Under the pieces are notes generated by a model, which did no database searches, was not told the origin of the DNA, and was given only the letters and a program-made list of their open reading frames with translations. 23,054 bases of DNA, taken from assembly GCA_017959485.1 (NCBI GenBank), contig JAGDAM010000359.1, positions 1 through 23,054 on the forward strand, given 5' to 3'. Source of the DNA: Clostridia bacterium (GTDB taxonomy: Bacteria > Bacillota_A > Clostridia > Oscillospirales > CAG-272). The position numbers were made by a program, and so were the translations under genes. Numbering within the stretch: position 1 is the first letter of the stretch; each line of letters starts with the position of its first letter. This document shows, in pieces, positions 7,789 through 15,038 of this stretch.

Positions 7789-7942
7789 GTCATTTACGGA
7801 CCAATTGTAAATTTTTTCTAACGGAAGAAAGATATTTTTTTCCACAAGCCGCGAAGCGCCGATCATGGCGCAACTTGCCAGAATAGGGGCATTTGCGCCG
7901 AGTTTTACACATTTACCACAGGGTTTTCCACAGTTTTGCACC
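7789..7942 (+). other. AT-rich block followed by a cluster of DnaA-box-like 9-mers
   Basis: The 345 bases between holA and the next gene hold no gene I trust. After the GCTGCTCTGA repeats comes an AT-rich segment (about 7789-7841). It is followed by 9-mers fitting the relaxed DnaA-box consensus TTWTNCACA: TTTTCCACA (7838-7846), TTTTACACA (7903-7911) and TTTTCCACA (7924-7932). Two one-mismatch copies are TTTACCACA (7912-7920) and TTTTGCACC (7934-7942). All five have the same orientation, and the last four start 9, 12 and 10 bases apart. This resembles a DnaA-binding array beside an unwinding element, as in an origin or a DnaA-titration site. No canonical TTATCCACA is present, so the role is inferred. 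Confidence 0.5.
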
Positions 7943-8018
7943 ATGGCGCCCGCCTTATTTGTGAATTTTTCGTGAACGGCTCCAGCTTTCGGGAGCGTCA
8001 CCGAGCCTGTTTTGTAAA

Positions 8019-8894
8019 ATGAAGAAAAAGATAACAAACGACTTTCAAAACGTCTCTCCCGGCCTCCGGCAGGCCCCTCCTGAAACTGCCGGAAAGAGCA
8101 CCGAAACACCTCCGGCAGCGTCAGGTTCAAACGCCGCGGAAGATCTTCGCAGGACAGCCGGCGGAGACATGACCGACGCGCCGGCGGGACCCGGCGGCGT
8201 CCGCGGCGCCGGTCCGGCGGACAGAAAGACAAGGATCATGCGTGCCGTCGCGGCAGCGGCGCTCGCGCTGGCCGTAGTCGGCTCTCTGGTCTACATCGTC
8301 CTGAAGACCGTCGATTCCTTCAGGGTGCACGGCGCGGAGGACTTCGGGTTTCATGACCTGGTCTCTCCATGCGACGCCGACTCCGACGGCATCGACGACT
8401 TCGCCGACATGGTCGCAGGTGCGCGCGAGTACATCGCGACCGACCCCGTCTACAGGAGCGCGTATTTCGCCGGAGGCTATCCCGACGACGGCTCCGGAGT
8501 CTGCACCGACGTCATCTGGCACGCTTTCATGTCGGCGGGATACGTGCTCAAGGACATGGTCGACGCCGACATCGCCTCCGACCCCGGCGCCTACCCCGAT
8601 CACTCCGACAGCAACATAGATTTCAGACGCGTGCGGAATCTCCGCGTGTTCTTCGAGCGGAACGCGCAGTCTCTCACGCTCTCGACGAAAGACCCGTCGC
8701 AGTGGATGCCGGGGGACATCGCGGTCTTCGACGGCCACATCGCGATCTGTTCCGACAAACGCAACGCGAAGGGCATCCCGTACCTCATCCACCACGGCAA
8801 CGATATCGTCGGGGCCGTCGAGCACGACGACATGAGCCTGTTCGAGCCGGTCGGGCACTACAGATTCTACGGGAACGCAAACGATACGGAATGA
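8019..8894 (+). CDS. Membrane-anchored DUF1287 family protein
   Basis: The C-terminal 170 residues match the DUF1287 pattern. They contain GVCTDVIWHAF with a possible nucleophile C162, then YPDHSDSNIDFRRVRNL, a PGDIAVFDGHIAICSD strand pair with H240, a HHGN motif (H258, H259), and a closing GHYRFYG. This cysteine/histidine layout resembles NlpC/P60-type peptidases, but the reaction is unproven. Residues 1-73 are Pro/Ala/Gly-rich and probably cytoplasmic. Residues 74-97 form one membrane segment, so the catalytic part should be outside. A DADSDGIDDFAD loop (119-130) looks like an EF-hand or type-3 calcium site. The ATG at 8019 lacks a clear ribosome site, and later starts at 8169 or 8238 are possible. 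Only 18 bases separate it from the M20 peptidase gene, suggesting an operon. Confidence 0.8.
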   Translation: MKKKITNDFQNVSPGLRQAPPETAGKSTETPPAASGSNAAEDLRRTAGGDMTDAPAGPGGVRGAGPADRKTRIMRAVAAAALALAVVGSLVYIVLKTVDSFRVHGAEDFGFHDLVSPCDADSDGIDDFADMVAGAREYIATDPVYRSAYFAGGYPDDGSGVCTDVIWHAFMSAGYVLKDMVDADIASDPGAYPDHSDSNIDFRRVRNLRVFFERNAQSLTLSTKDPSQWMPGDIAVFDGHIAICSDKRNAKGIPYLIHHGNDIVGAVEHDDMSLFEPVGHYRFYGNANDTE

Positions 8895-8912
8895 CCCGGG
8901 AGGCATCCTGAA

Positions 8913-10070
8913 ATGATGATCATCGAAGGCCTGCTGCAGGCGATCGAAAAAAGAAAAGAGGAGTTTCTCCGCTTCTGGGAGGAGCTCTGCTGCATAGAGA
9001 GCCAGACGTGCGACAAAGCCGGCGTCGACGCGGCCGGCGAATATATCCGGAGATACGCGGCGTCGCGGGGCTGGAAGACCGAAGTGTTCCCGCAGGAGAT
9101 CTCGGGAGACGTCACCGTCGTCACGATGAACCCCGGTTCGGCCGGAAAGAGCGTCGTCTTCTCCGGCCACCTCGACACCGTCCACCCGAAGGGACTGTTC
9201 GGCTGCCCGCCCGTCCGCACCGACAGGGAGGCCGACAGGATATACGGTCCCGGCGTGACCGACTGCAAGGGGGGCGTCGTTGCGTCGGTGCTGGCGATGA
9301 CGGCGCTCGACAACCTGGGTTTCACAGGCCGGCCGGTGAAGCTCATACTCCAGACCGACGAGGAAGTGAGCAGCAGATACAGCGGGAAGGGCACCGTGAG
9401 ACAGATGTGCGCCTCTGCCGCGGACGCCGCCGCTTTTCTCAACACCGAGGGATGCAAGACCGGAAAGGCGGTGCTCTGGAGGAAGGGGATCAGCAGATAC
9501 AGGTTCGAAGTAACGGGGCGGGCGGCGCATTCGTCGCAGTGCTACAACGGCGTCAGCGCCATCCGCGAGGCCGCTTACAAGATCGCCGAACTCGAAAAAT
9601 ACAAGGACCCGGACGGAATGACCTGCAGCTGCGGGATGATATCGGGAGGCACCGCCGAGAACACGGTGCCCGAAAAGTGCACCTTCACGGCCGACATCCG
9701 CTTCGCAGACGCCCGGCAGATGGCCGACGGAGACCGGATCACAAATGAGATCGCCGCGAAACAGTTCGTGCCCGGCAGCAGCTGCACCGTCACTCTCGCC
9801 AGCAGAAGAGTCGCGATGACGAAAGAGAGCCGGAACTTCGATCTGCTCGAAAAAATGAACGGGATATACCGGGCGTACGGCCTGCCCGAGCTCGAGGCCG
9901 CCGGCAGCACGGGCGGCAGCGACGCCGCGGACGTGACATGCGCCGGCATACCCTGCATCGATTCGCTCGGCGTCGCGGGAGGCGGCATCCACTCGGCAAG
10001 GGAATACGCCCGCATCAGCTCGCTCGCCGAATCGGCGGCGCGGCTCGCGGCCGTCGCGGCGTCTCTTTAG
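8913..10070 (+). CDS. M20 family metallopeptidase (ArgE/DapE/carboxypeptidase G2-like)
   Basis: A cytoplasmic two-zinc hydrolase of 385 residues that removes an acyl or amino-acid group from a small substrate; the exact substrate cannot be read from the sequence. The ligand set of the family is complete: H86 in SGHLDTVHP, bridging D117 in GVTDCKGG, E150-E151 in TDEEVS (general base and ligand), E179 in LNTEG and H360 in GGIHS. The dimerisation (lid) domain carries TGRAAHSS (H206). Overall pattern and GGSDAADVTCAGIPCIDSLG are closest to the glutamate-carboxypeptidase/CPG2 branch. GGGAGG lies nine bases before the first of two adjacent ATGs (8913 and 8916). It follows the DUF1287 gene by 18 bases and is closed by the hairpin at 10096-10145. 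Confidence 0.9.
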   Translation: MMIIEGLLQAIEKRKEEFLRFWEELCCIESQTCDKAGVDAAGEYIRRYAASRGWKTEVFPQEISGDVTVVTMNPGSAGKSVVFSGHLDTVHPKGLFGCPPVRTDREADRIYGPGVTDCKGGVVASVLAMTALDNLGFTGRPVKLILQTDEEVSSRYSGKGTVRQMCASAADAAAFLNTEGCKTGKAVLWRKGISRYRFEVTGRAAHSSQCYNGVSAIREAAYKIAELEKYKDPDGMTCSCGMISGGTAENTVPEKCTFTADIRFADARQMADGDRITNEIAAKQFVPGSSCTVTLASRRVAMTKESRNFDLLEKMNGIYRAYGLPELEAAGSTGGSDAADVTCAGIPCIDSLGVAGGGIHSAREYARISSLAESAARLAAVAASL

Positions 10071-10095
10071 ACGGATAAACGAAACACACTGAATG

Positions 10096-10145
10096 AAAAG
10101 CAGGACCGCCGGACCCGGTTACGGGTCCTGTGCGGTCCTGCTTTT
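10096..10145. terminator. Bidirectional intrinsic terminator between convergent genes
   Basis: AAAAGCAGGACCGC (10096-10109) pairs perfectly with GCGGTCCTGCTTTT (10132-10145). An inner 7-bp stem GGACCCG/CGGGTCC (10111-10117, 10122-10128) is separated from it by small bulges. The A-run on one side and T-run on the other make it symmetrical, so it can stop both the M20 peptidase (plus) and the acyl-CoA ligase (minus). Confidence 0.85.
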
Positions 10146-10181
10146 CGCGTCGCTCCGCGCATTCGCGCGTGTGACTGTCTG

Positions 10182-11900
10182 TCAGCTTATCGATCTGTCT
10201 ATCGAGAAACGCGTGATCTTTCTCGAGGTGTTCTTTATGAACTCGGTCTTTCTGATCTTCACCAGTCCGACCTTCTTGTACGGGGCCATCCGTCCGTTAG
10301 CGGCCTTAACGTTCTCGTTGAAGTAGTTCTGGATCTTCTCGTCGGTGTCGATGCCGTCCGCCTTCAGCTGTTCGTAGTCGGGATATATCTCGGCGACGAT
10401 GACTTCCTTCTGCGGGTTGGTCTTGCTCTCGCCGGCGTATACCACGACCTCGAGCACGCCTCTGATGCGGGACAGCTCGTTCTCGATCTCCTCGGGATAG
10501 ACATTCTTGCCGTTGCTGAAGATTATGAGGTTCTTGAGTCTTCCGGTGATGTAGATCCAGCCGTCGCTGTCGAGGCGTCCGTAGTCACCGGTGTGGAAGA
10601 AGCCGTCCTTGTCGAAGACGGCGGCCGTCGCTTCGGGGTCCTTGTAGTAGCCGAGCATGACGTTCGGGCCCTTGACGCAGATCTCTCCCTCGCCGTTTTC
10701 GTCGGGATCGGCGATCTTTACCTCCTCACCGATGATAGGCGTTCCGACGCTGCCGTTCTTCTGCCACTCGTTTCGGTTGCAGGAGATGAGCGGGGCCGCC
10801 TCGGTGATGCCGTATCCGTTCAGGATGGTGATTCCGATGGCGTCGAAGAAATCGATGATGTCCTGGTTGAGGGCGGCGCCGCCGCATATGATCATCTCGA
10901 GGTTGCCTCCGAAGTTGTCGAGGACCTTCTTGAAGATCTTTCTCCTCATGTCGATGCCGGCTTTTCTCAGTCCGTTGGACAGTTTGATGCCCTTGCGGAG
11001 AGTGGCGGCCTCGCCGCTCTTCTCGGCCTGCGCCCAGATCCTTCGGTAGAGGGTCTCGACGAAGAGCGGAACGAAGATGAGATGGCGGGGCTTCTGCTCC
11101 TGCATCTCTCTCATGAGGTACTTGATACCCGAAGTGAGGTAAAGCTCGGATCCCTGGGAATAGTGACCGACGATATTAACGGTAGAACCGAAGGTGTGGT
11201 GCGGCGGGAGCAGCATCAGCGTCTTGGGGGTGATGTCGAAGTTGTACATGCCCTGGGTCATGTCGGAGACGATGTTCCTCGTGGAGAGCATAACGCCCTT
11301 GCCCTTGCCCGTCGTACCCGACGTGAACACTATCGACGCGAGCCTGTCGGCGTCGATCTCATAGTCGAAATACGATCTGTCGCCCGCACGGAGCTTCCCG
11401 TTGCCGGCGTCGGTCATGGCGTCGGTGTGAAGATCGCCTTCGACCGCCTCTCCGTTCATGCAGATGAAAAGCCCGGCTCCCGAACTCTCACGTATTACGG
11501 GGAGCTTCGCGGCGACCTCGGCTCCGTAGAACACGGCGGTGCACTCGGCTTTGGCTATCGTCGCGGCCAGGTCCTCGGCCGGCATCTCCTTGTCGAGAGG
11601 GACGGTCACGGCTCCGATCGCCATGAGAGAAAAATAAGTGTAGATCCATCCTTTGCTGCACGTCCCTATGATCGCGCACTTCTTATCGCGGAGACCCATC
11701 GAGATCTCCTCGGTACCGAGCGCCCTGACGTCGTCTCTTGCCTGCGTGTACGTCACATGGACGACCTTGTCATCGTTGGGATCGGTCTTGTAGGACAGCG
11801 CGTAGCTGTTCGGATGCTTTTCCGCGCACTGCTCGACCATATACCTGAAATCGGGGAATACGGTGGTCGTGTAAAGCGGATAATTTTTGCCTCTGTTCAT
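10182..11900 (-). CDS. AMP-forming long-chain acyl-CoA ligase family protein
   Basis: An ANL-superfamily enzyme that activates a carboxylic acid as acyl-AMP and transfers it to CoA. In the 572 residues I see the P-loop VFTSGTTGKGKGVMLS (about 191-206), LPPHHTFG, the GYGITEAAP motif (362-370) and the FHTGDYGRLDSDGWIYITGR adenosine-binding and hinge motifs (435-453). NLIIFSNGKNVYPEEIE follows, and a C-terminal KNTSRKITR segment probably holds the adenylation lysine. This arrangement is that of long-chain fatty-acid ligases (FadD/FAA type), but the chain length used is not visible. AAGGAGG at 11909-11915 precedes the ATG at 11898-11900. It has its own strong promoter and shares a terminator with the convergent M20 gene. 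No other fatty-acid degradation genes are nearby, so exogenous fatty-acid use for lipids is one possible role. Confidence 0.9.
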   Translation of the reverse strand: MNRGKNYPLYTTTVFPDFRYMVEQCAEKHPNSYALSYKTDPNDDKVVHVTYTQARDDVRALGTEEISMGLRDKKCAIIGTCSKGWIYTYFSLMAIGAVTVPLDKEMPAEDLAATIAKAECTAVFYGAEVAAKLPVIRESSGAGLFICMNGEAVEGDLHTDAMTDAGNGKLRAGDRSYFDYEIDADRLASIVFTSGTTGKGKGVMLSTRNIVSDMTQGMYNFDITPKTLMLLPPHHTFGSTVNIVGHYSQGSELYLTSGIKYLMREMQEQKPRHLIFVPLFVETLYRRIWAQAEKSGEAATLRKGIKLSNGLRKAGIDMRRKIFKKVLDNFGGNLEMIICGGAALNQDIIDFFDAIGITILNGYGITEAAPLISCNRNEWQKNGSVGTPIIGEEVKIADPDENGEGEICVKGPNVMLGYYKDPEATAAVFDKDGFFHTGDYGRLDSDGWIYITGRLKNLIIFSNGKNVYPEEIENELSRIRGVLEVVVYAGESKTNPQKEVIVAEIYPDYEQLKADGIDTDEKIQNYFNENVKAANGRMAPYKKVGLVKIRKTEFIKNTSRKITRFSIDRSIS

Positions 11901-12025
11901 TAAAGGGGCCTCCTTGAATGTATATGCAAACTGTCAGATTCAGTGCTGTTCGGGAAAACAGTCCGCGCGGTGCGGCGCGGCTTTCCGGCGTTCCTGGTGC
12001 TTCAAAACGCCAAATATAGAATATT

Positions 12026-12054
12026 ATTTTACCATTTTCCTGAACCGATGTCAA
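12026..12054 (-). promoter_or_regulatory. Promoter of the acyl-CoA ligase gene
   Basis: On the minus strand, TTGACA (12054-12049) and TAAAAT (12031-12026) are separated by exactly 17 bases. The leader is about 110 bases and contains a small hairpin (CTGTT/AACAG) but no riboswitch I can recognise. The rest of the 457-base gap to the next gene (12055-12245) holds T-rich and A-rich runs and no gene. Confidence 0.8.
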
Positions 12055-12245
12055 TGACGCGCTCGCGGTTTTTCCGGTTTTTGCTCCCTTCCGGCCGCTT
12101 TTTTTGTTTTTCTTCACACATTTTCTTAGAGATAAAAAAAAGACATAAATGCTGCGGCGGAGAAGTCCCCCGGGCGTGGCAGGCTTTTTTAACAAATAAA
12201 TATTTTGTGCTTTAGCATTAAATATGTTCGTATTCCGTAAAAATA

Positions 12246-12254
12246 TGGTATAAT
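12246..12254 (+). promoter_or_regulatory. Extended -10 promoter of the glycosidase operon
   Basis: TGGTATAAT (12246-12254) is a perfect extended -10 element; the -35 position has only a weak match. The leader of about 95 bases is GC-rich. Its main hairpin pairs CCGCGC (12283-12288) with GCGCGG (12304-12309), plus an inner GGC/GCC pair around a GTAAA loop. This may slow or regulate translation of the first gene. Confidence 0.6.
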
Positions 12255-12357
12255 ATAAGGTGCACCGCGGGTGCGGATCCCGCCGCGCAGGCGTAAAGCC
12301 GGCGCGCGGGGGGCATGCGAGGACACAGGATAAAACGAGGAAAGCGGGAGATCTGAA

Positions 12358-13641
12358 ATGGCGGAAAAGACCGGCGCGGTCCCGGGAGGAAAAAGCACAT
12401 CCGGAAGCGCGAAAAAGACGGAAAAGGGAATGACACGCGGAACTAAAAGGAAGATCTCGCGCGTCCTTTCGCGCGTCCTTCTGTCGTTCCTGCTTGTGAT
12501 TCTTCTGGTGTTTCTTCTTATCTGGACGCTCATATTCGCCGTGGCGCACGGCCCGAGCAAGTCGATGAGGAACCTGCTAGTCGGAGCCGCCATGCAGGCC
12601 AGCGCCACCAAATTCGTCCCCTACCTCGTGCTGTCTCCAGACAAGGTCTCGGAGATCATGGCCGAGGCGGCGGTGGAGAACGTCGAGGTCTACAGCCCGA
12701 CGGAGTTCTCGTCGAGATTCATAAAGAAGATCGTCACCGACAGCAACGGCAACCGCTACGAGATCACCGTCCTGGCGAACGACGACGGCACCGCCCTTAT
12801 CACTGACAGCGACGGCTCTACCCAGCTCGTCGAATACAACGAGTGGGACTATGCCATCGACGGCATCCAGTTCATCACTGTGAACAGGGCCAATTTCAAA
12901 GCCTATATGCTCATAATCAGGGATCCGTCGAGGGTCTACACCGCGACGTCGAGCGACTTTTCCGACTCCTCGGTATCCGGCAAACGGTTCTATGAGATGG
13001 CGGAGCAGGAGAACTGCGTCGCGCTCATAAACGGCGGGGAATTCTCCGATCCGGGCGGCCAGGGCAACGGCGGAGCGCCGCAGGGACTCACCTTCTCGAA
13101 AGGAAAGTGCGTCTGGGACGACGGCACGACCTGGAAGACCTTCATCGGCTTCGATTCGAACAACAGAATGGTCATCTCCGAGGGGCTGACTTCGGCGTCG
13201 GCAAAAGCCGCCGGGATCCGTGACGGCGTCTGCTTCAGGCCGACGACCAAATCGTCGTCGAGCCGCCTTATCTACACCGACGCAAAGGGCAGCGTCCACG
13301 TATCCAACTACAACACGTCGTCTCCCGCGCAGCGCTCGGCGATCGGCCAGCGCGCCGACGGAGCCGTCATATTCATCACCACGGACGGACGCTCGGCGTC
13401 GAGCCTCGGCGCGAGCTACAACGACATGACGCAGCTCATGTACGAATACGGCGCGGTGAACGCGGGCATGCTCGACGGCGGTTCGTCGGCGGTGCTCTAT
13501 TACAGGGATTATTTCAAACTTTACGAATACGACGAATCAAGACTCGACCAGTATCAGAAGATGGGGCTCGTCAACAAGTACGTCGCGGCCACGGCGCCGA
13601 GACACATCCCTACCTTCTTCTGCGTCGCTCCGTCGAAATGA
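12358..13641 (+). CDS. Membrane-anchored phosphodiester glycosidase family protein (NAGPA domain)
   Basis: The family is named after the enzyme that uncovers mannose-6-phosphate by removing N-acetylglucosamine; bacterial members are cell-envelope or exopolysaccharide-linked and cleave sugar-1-phosphodiesters. The 427-residue chain has a basic cytoplasmic head (1-36) and one membrane helix (about 37-63), then an outside region. The NAGPA domain from about residue 200 has INGGEFSDPGGQGNGGAPQG, a DGVCFRP strand, AIGQRADGAVIFITTDGR and the closing YGAVNAGMLDGGSS signature. GGGAG lies seven bases before the ATG. Its stop overlaps the next gene's ATG (ATGA), so the two products are probably made together. 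Substrate is not known; teichoic-acid-like or capsule phosphodiesters are candidates. Confidence 0.85.
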   Translation: MAEKTGAVPGGKSTSGSAKKTEKGMTRGTKRKISRVLSRVLLSFLLVILLVFLLIWTLIFAVAHGPSKSMRNLLVGAAMQASATKFVPYLVLSPDKVSEIMAEAAVENVEVYSPTEFSSRFIKKIVTDSNGNRYEITVLANDDGTALITDSDGSTQLVEYNEWDYAIDGIQFITVNRANFKAYMLIIRDPSRVYTATSSDFSDSSVSGKRFYEMAEQENCVALINGGEFSDPGGQGNGGAPQGLTFSKGKCVWDDGTTWKTFIGFDSNNRMVISEGLTSASAKAAGIRDGVCFRPTTKSSSSRLIYTDAKGSVHVSNYNTSSPAQRSAIGQRADGAVIFITTDGRSASSLGASYNDMTQLMYEYGAVNAGMLDGGSSAVLYYRDYFKLYEYDESRLDQYQKMGLVNKYVAATAPRHIPTFFCVAPSK

Positions 13642-14975
13642 ACCGGGGCGGAAAGATGGCGGAAAAGGTTAGAAGGCGCCGCAGCAGGCGCGGAATATCG
13701 AAATTTCTCACCGTATGGTGCATCATATTCGCCGCGGTCGCCGTCGTGTGGGCCGTCGGGCTGCTCATCGTGCGGCGCGCGCTCGAGGAATACGAGGCGA
13801 CGAGGCCGGAGTACGAGGCCGAAAGGATCTTTGAGGAGCGATTCAAAAACAGGACGTCGGAGGAACTGGCGGAATACGCCGACACCGAAGTCTCCGAGTT
13901 CGAAGACGAGGGCAGCGCGGGCAGATACCTCGCCGGCCTGATCGGAGGAGGCGACCTCTCGTACAGGGAGGTCATCGGCACCGACTCGACGGTCAAGACA
14001 TACGCCGTAAGTTCGGGCGACATAACCTTCGGCAGTTTCACCGTGGGCGAGGGATCCGAAGAGACGGACATGTTCAAATTCAAATATCCCGAGCTGAAGG
14101 ACATATCGGTTCATCTGACGCCGGTCTACGGCGTGTCGGTATTTGCTCCCGCACTCGCAGACGTCACGGTCAACGGAGTGAAGCTGGACAGCGGATGCAC
14201 CGACGGTAAGCCTGTCATCCTCGACGACGACGTGTATTTCCCCGAGGACAACGACGAATACCGCGTGATGGTGAACTATGCGGTAGCCGGTCTTTTCGAG
14301 ACCCCGCGGGTGACGGTCAAAATGCCGGGCCGCGACGGGAAGATACTCGAGCCCGCCGTCAGCTCCGACGGCTCCGCGTACGACACCGAGCTCGCGTACC
14401 GCTCTCTCTTAGCCGGCGAGTACAACGAAACGGTCAGGCACGCGGAAAGGCTGCGCCACCTCGCCGAACTTAAGAAGCAGCAGATCGAAGAGGCCGAAAA
14501 GCAGGCCGAGCTCGAGAGGCAGCGGCTCGAGGAAGAGAGGAAAAAGGCCGTCTCCGACGCCATAAAGGCCAGATACGGCGACTTTGTGACCGAGATGGCA
14601 GTCCAGTACAACAAATTCATATACCAGCGCACGTCGGCCGCGCTCCGCGACGCGACCAAGGTCTACTTCAAGTCAGGGACCGACATATACAGAAACGTCA
14701 CGCAGAACTATTACAACTGGTCTGACTACTATCCTTCGTCGATCTCCTTCCCGGAGTCCGAAACGCTTCATTACGAATGGACCGACGGTTCCGAGACCGC
14801 CTTCCGCTGCGATATCAAAATGACGGTGAAGATGTACGGCAGGAACTCGGTCTCCGGACAGTACTATTACGACACCGAATATTTCGACATGGTCGCGTTC
14901 GTCGAGCTGAAGTCGGGAAAGCCGCTCTGCACCGCGCTGCTCTCGCCCGAGGCTGCCGCGGAGGCAGGAAACTGA
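13638..14975 (+). CDS. Unrecognised single-pass membrane protein with coiled coil
   Basis: I do not recognise a family. The 445 residues comprise a strongly basic head (RRRRSRRG), one membrane helix (about 22-46), and an acidic stretch with EYEATRPEYEAERIFEERF. A beta-rich middle part follows, then a charged coiled coil (about 257-316; repeated A/E/K/Q/R with HLAELKKQQIEEAEKQAELE) and a C-terminal domain rich in Tyr and Ser, of NTF2-like proportions. The bulk should be outside the membrane. Its first ATG (13638) overlaps the glycosidase stop; a second ATG at 13656 gives MAEK, matching the start of the glycosidase, with GGCGG close before it. Coupling suggests it works with the glycosidase, perhaps as a wall- or polymer-binding partner. 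The operon ends at the hairpin 14991-15024. Confidence 0.85.
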   Translation: MNRGGKMAEKVRRRRSRRGISKFLTVWCIIFAAVAVVWAVGLLIVRRALEEYEATRPEYEAERIFEERFKNRTSEELAEYADTEVSEFEDEGSAGRYLAGLIGGGDLSYREVIGTDSTVKTYAVSSGDITFGSFTVGEGSEETDMFKFKYPELKDISVHLTPVYGVSVFAPALADVTVNGVKLDSGCTDGKPVILDDDVYFPEDNDEYRVMVNYAVAGLFETPRVTVKMPGRDGKILEPAVSSDGSAYDTELAYRSLLAGEYNETVRHAERLRHLAELKKQQIEEAEKQAELERQRLEEERKKAVSDAIKARYGDFVTEMAVQYNKFIYQRTSAALRDATKVYFKSGTDIYRNVTQNYYNWSDYYPSSISFPESETLHYEWTDGSETAFRCDIKMTVKMYGRNSVSGQYYYDTEYFDMVAFVELKSGKPLCTALLSPEAAAEAGN

Positions 14976-14990
14976 ACATGACCGGCGGAA

Positions 14991-15024
14991 AGGACCCGCC
15001 CGCGCCGAAGCGCGGGCGGGTCCT
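14991..15024. terminator. Perfect 15-bp GC-rich terminator hairpin between convergent genes
   Basis: AGGACCCGCCCGCGC (14991-15005), loop CGAA, and its exact complement (15010-15024). It is followed by GTTTC on the plus side and TTTCC on the minus side. It sits between the coiled-coil protein gene and the convergent GH36 gene and can end both transcripts, although the T-runs are short. Confidence 0.75.
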
Positions 15025-15038
15025 GTTTCGTATGTGAT

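Noticed and set aside
7783..7944. A 53-codon minus-strand ORF starting MVQNCGKPCGKCVKLG with AAGGCGG before the ATG at 7944
   Set aside because: Its CGK repeats are simply the translated DnaA-box-like words. Its codons (TGT, GGT, AAT, CCT, ATT) are unlike the GC-rich usage of the neighbouring genes, and no family matches. It is kept as a faint alternative only.
8127..9992. A 621-codon minus-strand open frame across the DUF1287 and M20 genes
   Set aside because: It spans two well-supported genes on the other strand, and its translation has no recognisable motif.
10593..11903. A 436-codon plus-strand frame opposite the acyl-CoA ligase
   Set aside because: It is a shadow of a gene with complete ANL motifs, promoter and ribosome site.
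12055..12245. Small gene or regulatory RNA in the gap between the acyl-CoA ligase and the glycosidase
   Set aside because: Only T- and A-runs and short chance frames are present, with no ribosome site, conserved motif or convincing stem.
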